Shown piece after piece: positions 8,505 to 15,577 of a stretch of 20,573 bases of DNA. The notes beneath the pieces were generated by a model. It did not search any database. It saw only the letters and a program-made list of their open reading frames with translations, and had not been told where the DNA came from. Origin of the DNA: Verrucomicrobiales bacterium. GTDB taxonomy: Bacteria; Verrucomicrobiota; Verrucomicrobiia; Verrucomicrobiales; DEV007. The position numbers and the translations under genes are program-made. Location of the stretch: positions 1 to 20,573 of the forward strand of contig JALRFZ010000251.1 of assembly GCA_023253615.1 (NCBI GenBank), given 5' to 3'. Numbering within the stretch: the first letter of the stretch is position 1; every line of letters starts with the position of its first letter.

Positions 8505-10688
8505 TTGCAAGAAGAAGATTCCATCAAGATCAAGGATTACGTGATCCACCAGCCGCCGCTGGGGGAAGGCGCGTATGGCCAGGTCTTCCGCGCCACCTAT
8601 CGCGGCATCTCGGAACGGGCCCTGAAAATCTTCCGTCCCGGCGCGGTCGATCTCGCGACGATGGCGCGTGAGCTCGAAAAGCTTTCCCAGGTCACCGAGC
8701 ACCAGGGCATCGTCACCCTCCACGATTTCGATCTGCTCAATGATCCGCCCTATTACGCGATGGGCCTGCATGCCTATCCGAACTACGACGGCACCTGGGA
8801 GACCCGCACCCTCGAGCGTCTCTGCGGCCACGTCGACTACCGCGAGGGATGGCGTCTCATCCGCGACATCGCCGACGCCGTCTCCTACCTGCACCGCAAC
8901 CAGATCATCCACTGCGACCTCAAGCCGTCGAACATCCTCCTCACCGACGAGACGCCGCATCACGTGAAGATCTGCGACTTCGGCCAGAGCCGCGGCCTCG
9001 CCACCGAGGGCGCCCACCCCGTCGGCACCCCGCTCTACGCCAGCCCCGAGCAGCTCCGCAATCCCCGCGACTCCGCCGACGGCAAGGGCTTCCGCTGGGA
9101 TGTCTACAGCTTCGGCGTCGTCGCCTTCAAACTCCTCACCGGAGAGCTGCCCCGTCTCCGCGGCTACGCCGCCGCCGAGCGAGGCTACTACGACCCCGAG
9201 GCCACCCTCTACGAAGCCGGCACCGAGACCTCGCCCGGCGATCAGGGCAAAGCCATCGACGGCAACCAGATCGCCACCCTCGTCGAAGCCGTCGAGGAGA
9301 TCGAATGGCCATCGGGCTACTACATTCCCAGCGATCGCAAACTCCTCATCGAGCAATGCCTCAGCCTGAATCCCCGCGAGCGTCCCGCCGATATGCGCGA
9401 AGTCTCGAGCCGCATCCAGCAGCTCGACCAACAGGCCGTCGTGAAGCGCGCCCGCCGTCTCAACACGATTTTTGCGGTTTTGTTGGTCGTGGCCCTCTGG
9501 GCCTCCGGCTTCGCCTTCATCCAGGCCCGCAAGGCGAAACGCGCCACCGACGAGGCCATGCTCGCCTCCGTCGCCTACGAAAAGAGCGCGGGTGCGGCCG
9601 TCGAGTTGATGCTTCTCTTCGTGAGTGAGCTGAACAAGGGCGATATCTCCGGTGCGGGCGCCGACCGTCTTTATTCCATCGTCGCCGAGAATTCGAAAAC
9701 CTTCCTCGAGAACCGCTCCAAGGATCTCCCCACCTCCACGCGCATCCTCCGTTTCTCCGCCCAGACCGCCGCCCTCCGGGGACGACAGGCGCTCGAGCGA
9801 GGCGATCTCGATGCCGCGCTCAAGGATTTCACCAGCGCCTACGAGATCCGGTCCGAGCTGGCCGAAGATCCCGACTCGCCCGACGATCTGCCCATCCTCG
9901 TCTCGCGCGATCTCATGGAAATCGGCCGGATCCACGAGCTGCAGGCGGACTACACCGCCGCCGCCGCCGCCTACTCCGAGGCCCTCGAATGGCGCAGCCA
10001 GGTCAGCGACGCCAACGGCATTTTCTCCCTCGCGCAGTTGAAGGAACTCACCACCAACTACCAATCGCTCGGCCGGGTCCACTCCCTTGCCAAAGAGCCT
10101 AGGCAGGCCATCGCCACGCTCAACGAGATCCTTTCCATCCTCAACGCGCGGATCGAGGATGGCCTGCCCTCCGACGTGCCGGGCTACGCCATCGAGGCCG
10201 TGCGGGTCCTGCTGCAGTTGGGCGAATACGAATATGGCGCGGGTGAGGTCGCCACCGCCTCATCGACCTACGAAGAGCTCACCGTTCTCGCCAGATCGCT
10301 CGCCTCCGCCCCGCCCAGCATCGCGGAAGAGGCCAATCTCGCCTACCTCACCGCCGTGCGCGCCCTCGGCACGATCCAGCTCGCCCAAGGACAACCCGAA
10401 GCGGCCCTCGTCCTCTTCCGGGAGGAAATCAAACTCCGCGAACAATCCGTGAAGCGCCGCCCCTACGACGCCGAAGCCAAGGTCTCCCTCGCCGAGGCCT
10501 ATGCCGGAGCCGCCGGCTGCCTGCCTTCCTCCATCGAGACCTCGCGGACCCTCGCCGTCTTCTACCTCGAACAGGCTCTCGCCCTGATCGAACAATTGCC
10601 CTCCGATCTCCGTGCCAGGAGCGATATCGCCGAAAAGAGCGCCCGCTTTCTCGCCGCCCTGAACGCTCTCCAACCCTCCGGAAACTGA
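8505..10688 (+). CDS. Transmembrane serine/threonine protein kinase with TPR-like C-terminal region
   Basis: The product is 727 residues if translated from TTG at 8505. No in-frame ATG or GTG lies between this codon and the glycine loop, so a TTG start is the best choice. The kinase domain (about residues 12-305) has the glycine loop LGEGAYGQV (19-27), ATP lysine Lys41 (ALKIF), catalytic loop HCDLKPSN with Asp138 and Asn143, metal-binding DFG (158-160) and YASPEQL. All key residues are present, so it should be active. HCD replaces HRD, making it a non-RD kinase. One transmembrane helix lies at about 322-342, followed by about 380 residues of helical TPR-like repeats (for example around 410-450 and 480-520) predicted outside the cytoplasm. 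This fits Hanks-type kinases common in Planctomycetes and Verrucomicrobia. The upstream FHA-cyclase is the obvious candidate partner. The signal sensed by the outer part is unknown. Confidence 0.9.
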   Translation: MQEEDSIKIKDYVIHQPPLGEGAYGQVFRATYRGISERALKIFRPGAVDLATMARELEKLSQVTEHQGIVTLHDFDLLNDPPYYAMGLHAYPNYDGTWETRTLERLCGHVDYREGWRLIRDIADAVSYLHRNQIIHCDLKPSNILLTDETPHHVKICDFGQSRGLATEGAHPVGTPLYASPEQLRNPRDSADGKGFRWDVYSFGVVAFKLLTGELPRLRGYAAAERGYYDPEATLYEAGTETSPGDQGKAIDGNQIATLVEAVEEIEWPSGYYIPSDRKLLIEQCLSLNPRERPADMREVSSRIQQLDQQAVVKRARRLNTIFAVLLVVALWASGFAFIQARKAKRATDEAMLASVAYEKSAGAAVELMLLFVSELNKGDISGAGADRLYSIVAENSKTFLENRSKDLPTSTRILRFSAQTAALRGRQALERGDLDAALKDFTSAYEIRSELAEDPDSPDDLPILVSRDLMEIGRIHELQADYTAAAAAYSEALEWRSQVSDANGIFSLAQLKELTTNYQSLGRVHSLAKEPRQAIATLNEILSILNARIEDGLPSDVPGYAIEAVRVLLQLGEYEYGAGEVATASSTYEELTVLARSLASAPPSIAEEANLAYLTAVRALGTIQLAQGQPEAALVLFREEIKLREQSVKRRPYDAEAKVSLAEAYAGAAGCLPSSIETSRTLAVFYLEQALALIEQLPSDLRARSDIAEKSARFLAALNALQPSGN

Positions 10689-10757
10689 CCTTGATTCCGA
10701 GCCGGGGGCGCGGACACGGCCCTTGGGAGAGGGCGGAAACCGGGTATCTTCCCGGCG

Positions 10758-13220
10758 ATGTCGCGATTGTCCGCTCTGATCACCCTCCTCACGAGCCTCC
10801 CCGCCCTCCTTTCAGCGGCGGAAGGGAAACTCGATTTCAACCGCGACATCCGTCCCATTCTCTCAGACAAATGCTTCCAATGCCACGGTCCCGATGAGAA
10901 GACCCTGCACGGCGATGTCCGCCTCGACGATCGCGCGTCGGCCATCGCGACCCGTGCCATCGTCCCCGGCTCGCCCGAGCTGAGCGAGGCTCTCGCCCGC
11001 ATCCTCAGCGACGATCCCGACGAGGTCATGCCGCCGCCGAAGACGAAAAAGACCGTTTCTTCCGTCGAGGCCGACATCCTCCGCCGCTGGATCGCCGAAG
11101 GCGCCGAATACAAGGGACACTGGGCCTTCGAGCCCGTCGTGGCCACCAACGTGCCCGCCGGCAAACATCCCGTCGATCACTTCATCCTCGCCGAACTTGA
11201 ACGCAAGGGCCTCCAACCCTCGCCCGAGGCCGATCCCGCCACCCTCATCCGCCGCCTTTCCCTCGACCTGACCGGGTTGCTTCCGGCACCCGACAGGGTC
11301 AAATCGTTCCTGACCGAACACAAATCCGATCCCGATCAAGCCGTCGCCAAGCTCGCCGACGAACTCCTCGCCTCGTCCCATTACGGCGAACGCTGGGGAC
11401 GCCATTGGCTCGACCAGGCCCGTTACGCCGACTCGAACGGCTACTCCATCGACGGAGACCGCACCCAGTGGCCCTGGCGGGACTGGGTCATCCGCGCGAT
11501 CAACGAAGATCTGCCCTTCGACCGCTTCACGATCGAACAGATCGCCGGCGACCTCCTCCCGAACGCGACCAAAGCCCAGCTCGTGGCCTCCGCCTTCCAC
11601 CGCAACACCCTCATCAACCAGGAAGGGGGCACCGATCCCGAGCAGTTCCGCAATGAAGAGGTCGTCGACCGCGTCAACACCACCGGGGCCGTCTGGCTCG
11701 GGCTCACCCTCGGCTGCGCCCAGTGCCACACCCACAAATACGATCCCATCACCCACCGCGAGTATTTCGAGCTCTTCGCCTTCTTCAATCACGGCACCGA
11801 TATCAACAACACCGGTGCGACCGTCGAGGTGGCCGAGGGCGAGATGTTCCTCAAGGATGCCGATCCCGCGAAGGTGAAGGCGATCGACGAAGCCAAAGCC
11901 GCCCTCGCCAAGATCACCTCCGCCACCGCGAAGCGACAGGTCGCATGGGAAAATGCCGAACTGGCCAAGGCCGCACCGGATGCCAAGGAAACTCCGCTCC
12001 TCCTCGCCCTCGGCGCCGCGCCTGACAAACGCACCAACGATCAGAAAAAGCTCCTCGTCGCCGAATTCGCAAAGGTCGATCAGGAAAAGCTCGCCGCCGA
12101 AAAGACCCTCGCCGACGCCCGCGCCGCCCTCGGTCTTGGCACCGCCGTCAACACCATGGTGATGCGCGACCTCCCCGAGCCGCGCGAGACCTTCATCCAC
12201 CTGCGCGGCAGCTTCCTCGACCACGATCTGAAGACCGGCCCGCTCTCGCCCGGAGTGCCGGCCGCACTGCCGGCACTCCCTGACAAAACCACACCGCGCA
12301 ACCGCCTCGATCTCGCCGAATGGCTCGTGCGTCCCGACCATCCCCTCGTCCCGCGTGTCACCGTCAACCGCGTCTGGATGCGCTACTTCGGCAAAGGCAT
12401 CGTCGCGACCGAGAACGACTTCGGCATGCAGAGCGCCTTTCCCACCCATCCCGAATTGCTCGACTGGCTCGCCCACGATTTTGTCGCGAACGGCTGGTCG
12501 ATGAAGCGGCTCCACAAGCTCATCGTCACTTCCGCGACCTACCGGCAATCCTCCCACGCCCGACCCGACCTCGCCGAGGTCGATCCGCTGAATACCCTCC
12601 TCGCCCGGCAGAACCGCCTCCGCGTCGAGGCCGAGATCGTGCGCGACGCCGCCCTCTCCGCGAGCGGCCTGCTCCATCCGAAAGTCGGTGGTCCCGGGGT
12701 GAAGCCGCCGCAGCCCGAGGGCGTCTACGCCTTCACCCAGAACAAGAAGAGCTGGACCGCCGCCACCGGGCCCGATCGATTCCGCCGCGGGCTTTACATC
12801 CAGTTCTACCGCAGCGCGCCCTATCCGCTGCTGACCACCTTCGACTCGCCCGACTTCCAAAGCGTCTGCACAGCGCGCGTCCGTTCGAACACGCCCCTGC
12901 AATCGCTCGCCATGGCGAACGACGAAGCCCTCTTCGAGCTGGCCCGGGGACTCGGGGCGCGTTTGTTGAAAGAGGTGCCCGCCGACGATGAGAAGCGGCT
13001 CGAGCGCGCCTTTTTCCTCTGCTACGCGCGGCCGCCGAGCGATGCGGAACGCAACGCCGTCGCGTCGTTCCGCGAGACGCAGGTGACCTCCTTCAAGTCC
13101 GATCCCGCCGCCGCCGCGGAGGTGGCGCCCAAGGGAGCGACGGACCCGGCCGAGGCTGCGTCGTGGACGACCGTGGCGCGGGCCTTGATGAACACGGATG
13201 AGTTTATTACGCGGGAGTGA
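10758..13220 (+). CDS. Exported PSCyt1/PSCyt2/PSD1 (DUF1549/DUF1553) cytochrome-like protein
   Basis: The product has 820 residues and an N-terminal signal peptide (hydrophobic core about 5-19, cleavage near SAAEG). The planctomycete-type cytochrome c domain (PSCyt1) begins with C39-F-Q-C-H43-G, a CxxCH haem-attachment motif. PSCyt2 (DUF1549) spans about 136-348, with WGRHWLDQARYADSNGY and a second CxxCH at Cys320-His324 (CAQCHTHKYDPI). A charged helical stretch follows at about 370-465, and PSD1 (DUF1553) at about 511-775 with NRVWMRYFGKGIV and RSNTPLQSLAMAN. These families are hugely expanded in Planctomycetes and Verrucomicrobia and often lie in polysaccharide-degradation loci, but the biochemical activity is not established. 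It is immediately followed by its usual partner, a DUF1501 gene. A 5-bp hairpin (CCGGG/CCCGG) lies just before the ATG and no Shine-Dalgarno is visible. Confidence 0.92.
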   Translation: MSRLSALITLLTSLPALLSAAEGKLDFNRDIRPILSDKCFQCHGPDEKTLHGDVRLDDRASAIATRAIVPGSPELSEALARILSDDPDEVMPPPKTKKTVSSVEADILRRWIAEGAEYKGHWAFEPVVATNVPAGKHPVDHFILAELERKGLQPSPEADPATLIRRLSLDLTGLLPAPDRVKSFLTEHKSDPDQAVAKLADELLASSHYGERWGRHWLDQARYADSNGYSIDGDRTQWPWRDWVIRAINEDLPFDRFTIEQIAGDLLPNATKAQLVASAFHRNTLINQEGGTDPEQFRNEEVVDRVNTTGAVWLGLTLGCAQCHTHKYDPITHREYFELFAFFNHGTDINNTGATVEVAEGEMFLKDADPAKVKAIDEAKAALAKITSATAKRQVAWENAELAKAAPDAKETPLLLALGAAPDKRTNDQKKLLVAEFAKVDQEKLAAEKTLADARAALGLGTAVNTMVMRDLPEPRETFIHLRGSFLDHDLKTGPLSPGVPAALPALPDKTTPRNRLDLAEWLVRPDHPLVPRVTVNRVWMRYFGKGIVATENDFGMQSAFPTHPELLDWLAHDFVANGWSMKRLHKLIVTSATYRQSSHARPDLAEVDPLNTLLARQNRLRVEAEIVRDAALSASGLLHPKVGGPGVKPPQPEGVYAFTQNKKSWTAATGPDRFRRGLYIQFYRSAPYPLLTTFDSPDFQSVCTARVRSNTPLQSLAMANDEALFELARGLGARLLKEVPADDEKRLERAFFLCYARPPSDAERNAVASFRETQVTSFKSDPAAAAEVAPKGATDPAEAASWTTVARALMNTDEFITRE

Positions 13221-13248
13221 ACCGATGAACCGATTTCATAACCACTCC

Positions 13249-13338
13249 ATTCGCGCCAATTCGCGTTTCATTTGCGCTCATTCGCGTTCCCTCTTTTTCA
13301 ACGCGAATGGCCGCGAATATCCGCAAATTTGCGCGAAT
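13249..13338. repeat. Long imperfect palindrome built from TTCGCG units
   Basis: A 40-base left arm (13249-13288) and a 39-base right arm (13300-13338) are reverse complements at about 32 of 39 positions by eye, separated by an 11-base pyrimidine loop (13289-13299). Each arm is itself a row of about four ATTCGCG-like units spaced 10-11 bases apart. The element fills most of the gap between the PSD1 and DUF1501 genes and would form a long hairpin in RNA. An open frame running through it (from 13272) is an artefact of the repeat and not part of the DUF1501 protein. Confidence 0.8.
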
Positions 13339-13364
13339 CCGATTCTTTGAAACAACTTGCGTCC

Positions 13365-14792
13365 ATGGATCCCCTCCACCAACAAACCCGCCGCCACTTT
13401 TTCGAACGCTGCGGGATCGGCCTCGGCTCGATCGCCCTGACCGATCTCCTTTCGCGTGATTGTCAGGGTGCCGCTCCCGCGGGCGACCCGATGGCGCCGC
13501 GCCGGTCCCACCACCGGGCCAAGGCGAAGAACGTCATCTTCCTCTTCATGGCGGGCGGCCCGAGCCAGCTCGAGCTCTTCGAGGACAAACCGCGCCTCCG
13601 CGAATTCCACGGCCAGCTCCCCCCGGAATCCTTGGTGAAAGGCAAACGTTTCGCTTTCCTCCCGAAGGATGCCAAGCTCCTCGGCGGGCAGCGCGAGTTC
13701 GGCACCTACGGCGAGGCTCGCATGAGCCTCAGCGACCTCCTCCCGCACCATCGCAAGATCGTCGACGAGGTCACCTGGCTGCGCGGGATGAAGACCGACG
13801 TCTTCAACCACGGCCCGGCGAAGCTTTTCATGAACACCGGCTTCCAGGTGCCCGGACGGCCCTGCCTCGGATCGTGGGTCACCTACGGGATCGGCAGCGA
13901 ATCGCGCGACCTGCCCGGCTTTGTCGTCCTCCAGTCCGGGCCCCGCGGACCGCGTGCCGGGAACGCGCTCTGGTCGGCGGGATTCCTCCCCTCGAGCTAC
14001 CAGGGCGTGCCCTTCCGCGGCAGTGGCGATCCCATTCTCAATCTCGCCAATCCCAAGGGCATCGACGCCGCACGTCAGGGGGAATTCTTCGACCTCGTCG
14101 GCACCCTCAACCGCGAGCGACTCGGCGTCACCGGCGATCCCGAGATCGCGACGCGCCTCTCCGCCTACGAGATGGCCTACCGCATGCAGAGCAGCGCGCC
14201 CGAGTTGATGGATTTGTCAGGCGAAAGCCAGGCCACCCTCGACCTCTACGGGGCGAAACCGGGCGGCAACAGCTACGCCAACAACTGCCTCCTCGCCCGA
14301 CGCCTCGTCGAGCGCGGGGTGCGCTTCGTGCAGCTCTATCACACGAACTGGGACCACCACGGCGGCCCCACCGAGAACCTCGACAAACACCTCCCCGAGA
14401 TCGCCCGCGAGATCGACCAGGCTTCCGCCGCCCTCGTCCTCGATCTGAAACAGCGCGGTCTCCTCGAAGACACCATCGTCGTCTGGGGCGGTGAATTCGG
14501 CCGCACCCCCATGGGCGAAGTCCGCGACGGCGGTGCCGGAGGACGCGACCACCACATCGACGCCTTCACCATGTGGGTCGCCGGAGGCGGCTTCCAGGCC
14601 GGCAAGATCCACGGAGCCAGCGACGACTTCGGCTACGAGGCCGTCGAGGGAGCCGTCCATGTCCACGACCTGCACGCCACCATCCTGCATCAGCTGGGCT
14701 TCGATCACGAGAAGCTCACCTTCCGTTTCCAGGGCCGCGATTTCAGGCTCACGGATGTGCATGGGAAGGTGGTGCGGGAGGTGTTGGGGTGA
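13365..14792 (+). CDS. Tat-exported DUF1501 protein (alkaline-phosphatase/sulfatase-like fold)
   Basis: The product has 475 residues. The start is the ATG at 13365, giving MDPLHQQTRRHFFERCG with a twin-arginine motif followed by a short hydrophobic stretch (GIGLGSIALTDLL), consistent with Tat export. An upstream in-frame ATG at 13272 lies within the palindromic repeat and would bury the Tat signal, so it is rejected. Motifs of the DUF1501 family include FLFMAGGPSQLELF, NWDHHGG (328-334), WGGEFGRTP (374-382) and GRDHH (393-397). The clustered Asp and His residues fit the metal site expected from the fold, though the enzyme's substrate is unknown. It follows the PSD1-family gene, the characteristic two-gene arrangement in Planctomycetes and Verrucomicrobia, so both proteins likely act together outside the cytoplasm. 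The toxin-antitoxin pair begins 54 bases downstream. Confidence 0.93.
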   Translation: MDPLHQQTRRHFFERCGIGLGSIALTDLLSRDCQGAAPAGDPMAPRRSHHRAKAKNVIFLFMAGGPSQLELFEDKPRLREFHGQLPPESLVKGKRFAFLPKDAKLLGGQREFGTYGEARMSLSDLLPHHRKIVDEVTWLRGMKTDVFNHGPAKLFMNTGFQVPGRPCLGSWVTYGIGSESRDLPGFVVLQSGPRGPRAGNALWSAGFLPSSYQGVPFRGSGDPILNLANPKGIDAARQGEFFDLVGTLNRERLGVTGDPEIATRLSAYEMAYRMQSSAPELMDLSGESQATLDLYGAKPGGNSYANNCLLARRLVERGVRFVQLYHTNWDHHGGPTENLDKHLPEIAREIDQASAALVLDLKQRGLLEDTIVVWGGEFGRTPMGEVRDGGAGGRDHHIDAFTMWVAGGGFQAGKIHGASDDFGYEAVEGAVHVHDLHATILHQLGFDHEKLTFRFQGRDFRLTDVHGKVVREVLG

Positions 14793-14812
14793 CGGGAGAT
14801 CGCAGCCAACCC

Positions 14813-14841
14813 TTGACGCTGCATTGCCGCAATGCGACATT
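14813..14841 (+). promoter_or_regulatory. Candidate promoter and operator of the toxin-antitoxin pair
   Basis: TTGACG (14813-14818) is a good -35 match. Seventeen bases later lies GACATT (14836-14841), a weak -10 match preceded by TGC. Between them sits a perfect inverted repeat, GCATTG-CCG-CAATGC (14821-14835). A 10-base direct repeat, CATTGCCGCA, occurs at 14822-14831 and 14838-14847, the second copy running into the start codon. This is the expected place for antitoxin autorepression. Transcription would begin at about the ATG, giving a leaderless message. Confidence 0.5.
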
Positions 14842-14846
14842 GCCGC

Positions 14847-15092
14847 ATGAGCACGGCCCTTCCCATCAGCAAACGCGGAACCGTCACCCTGCCGCCTGCC
14901 TTGCGCCGCAAGTATGGTTTTGACCAGATGGAGAACCCCATGGTGATCCTCGAAGAGCGCGACGGTGAGTTGATCCTGCGTCCTGCTGCCGCCATACCCG
15001 TTCGCGACCTGCCCGTGAGCCTGATCGAGCAATGGATCGCCGAGGACGAGGCGGGAATGGAGCAATTCAAGGCGTCCGGCGGCGGTCGATGA
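14847..15092 (+). CDS. AbrB/MazE-type antitoxin (VapB-like DNA-binding protein)
   Basis: The product has 81 residues. The N-terminal swapped-hairpin AbrB/SpoVT fold is shown by ISKRGTVTLPPALRRKYGF (about residues 7-25), then a strand pair ending ELILRPA near 45-50, and an acidic C-terminal helix (IEQWIAEDEAGMEQF) suited to binding and neutralising a toxin. The start at 14847 is preferred over an in-frame ATG at 14832 because the latter lies within the operator-like repeats and would add only MRHCR. The stop overlaps the start of the PIN gene (ATGA), so antitoxin and toxin are translationally coupled in the usual order. The protein probably represses its own promoter at the repeats just upstream, by analogy with known families. 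Confidence 0.85.
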   Translation: MSTALPISKRGTVTLPPALRRKYGFDQMENPMVILEERDGELILRPAAAIPVRDLPVSLIEQWIAEDEAGMEQFKASGGGR

Positions 15093-15511
15093 CCTTGTTC
15101 CTGGACACCAGTATGCTGATTTCGGCCTGCGGGTCAGAGAACGGCGCCTCACGCCATGTCTGCGAAAGCGGGACTTCTCATGGCTGGCGCTTGATCACCT
15201 CGGGCTACTGCCGGAACGAAACGCTTCGCAATCTCCCGAGACTTGGCACGCAAGGGCTGAGTGCATGGGAGGAACATGTTGAACCTCGGATTGAGTTCGT
15301 TCCAGATATCATCTCACTCGACAAAGCCCTCGTCTTCGAAAAAGCAAAGGACAGACCGGTCCTGGTTTCCGCCCTGGCCGCTGAAGCGGAATACCTGCTG
15401 ACCTTGGATCGTACCGACTTCCATGCCACCTTGGGTTCCCAAGTTTACGGAATGCTTGTCAGGACGCCCGCGGAGTTTCTGACGGAACAGCGAAGTCTGG
15501 GCCGCATTTGA
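15089..15511 (+). CDS. PIN-domain toxin (VapC-like ribonuclease)
   Basis: The product has 140 residues, starting at the ATG that overlaps the antitoxin stop. PIN-fold acidic residues are in the expected order: Asp6 in FLDTS, Glu44 in RNETL, Asp88 in KDRPVL, and Asp107 with Asp110 in LTLDRTDF. These would bind the metal ions used to cut RNA, so the toxin looks intact. The middle of the protein (about 50-85) does not show typical VapC residues and could reflect a less common PIN subgroup. Codon third positions look visibly less GC-rich than in neighbouring genes, suggesting more recent arrival, as is common for toxin-antitoxin pairs. The RNA target is unknown. Confidence 0.8.
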   Translation: MTLFLDTSMLISACGSENGASRHVCESGTSHGWRLITSGYCRNETLRNLPRLGTQGLSAWEEHVEPRIEFVPDIISLDKALVFEKAKDRPVLVSALAAEAEYLLTLDRTDFHATLGSQVYGMLVRTPAEFLTEQRSLGRI

Positions 15512-15577
15512 TTTGCCCCGCCGCCATCGCGCCTCCCACGACCTTTGACAACACCCTCCCCTTTCCGGCATGGATAG

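Noticed and set aside
8301..10082. Minus-strand open frame of 593 codons opposite the kinase gene
   Set aside because: It lies wholly opposite a gene with clear kinase motifs. Its translation is Gly/Val/Glu/Asp-rich without domains, as expected when GC-rich codons are read in reverse.
10863..12902. Minus-strand open frame of 679 codons opposite the PSD1 gene
   Set aside because: Same artefact of high GC at third positions. No motif, signal peptide or conserved pattern is visible, while the plus strand shows PSCyt1/PSCyt2/PSD1 motifs.
13272..13364. N-terminal extension of the DUF1501 protein from an earlier ATG
   Set aside because: The extra 31 residues are a translation of the TTCGCG palindrome and would place the twin-arginine motif too far from the N-terminus.
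15564..15574. Shared 11-mer TTCCGGCATGG also found at 20548-20558
   Set aside because: In a 20-kb GC-rich window many 11-mers recur by chance, and the flanking bases do not match.
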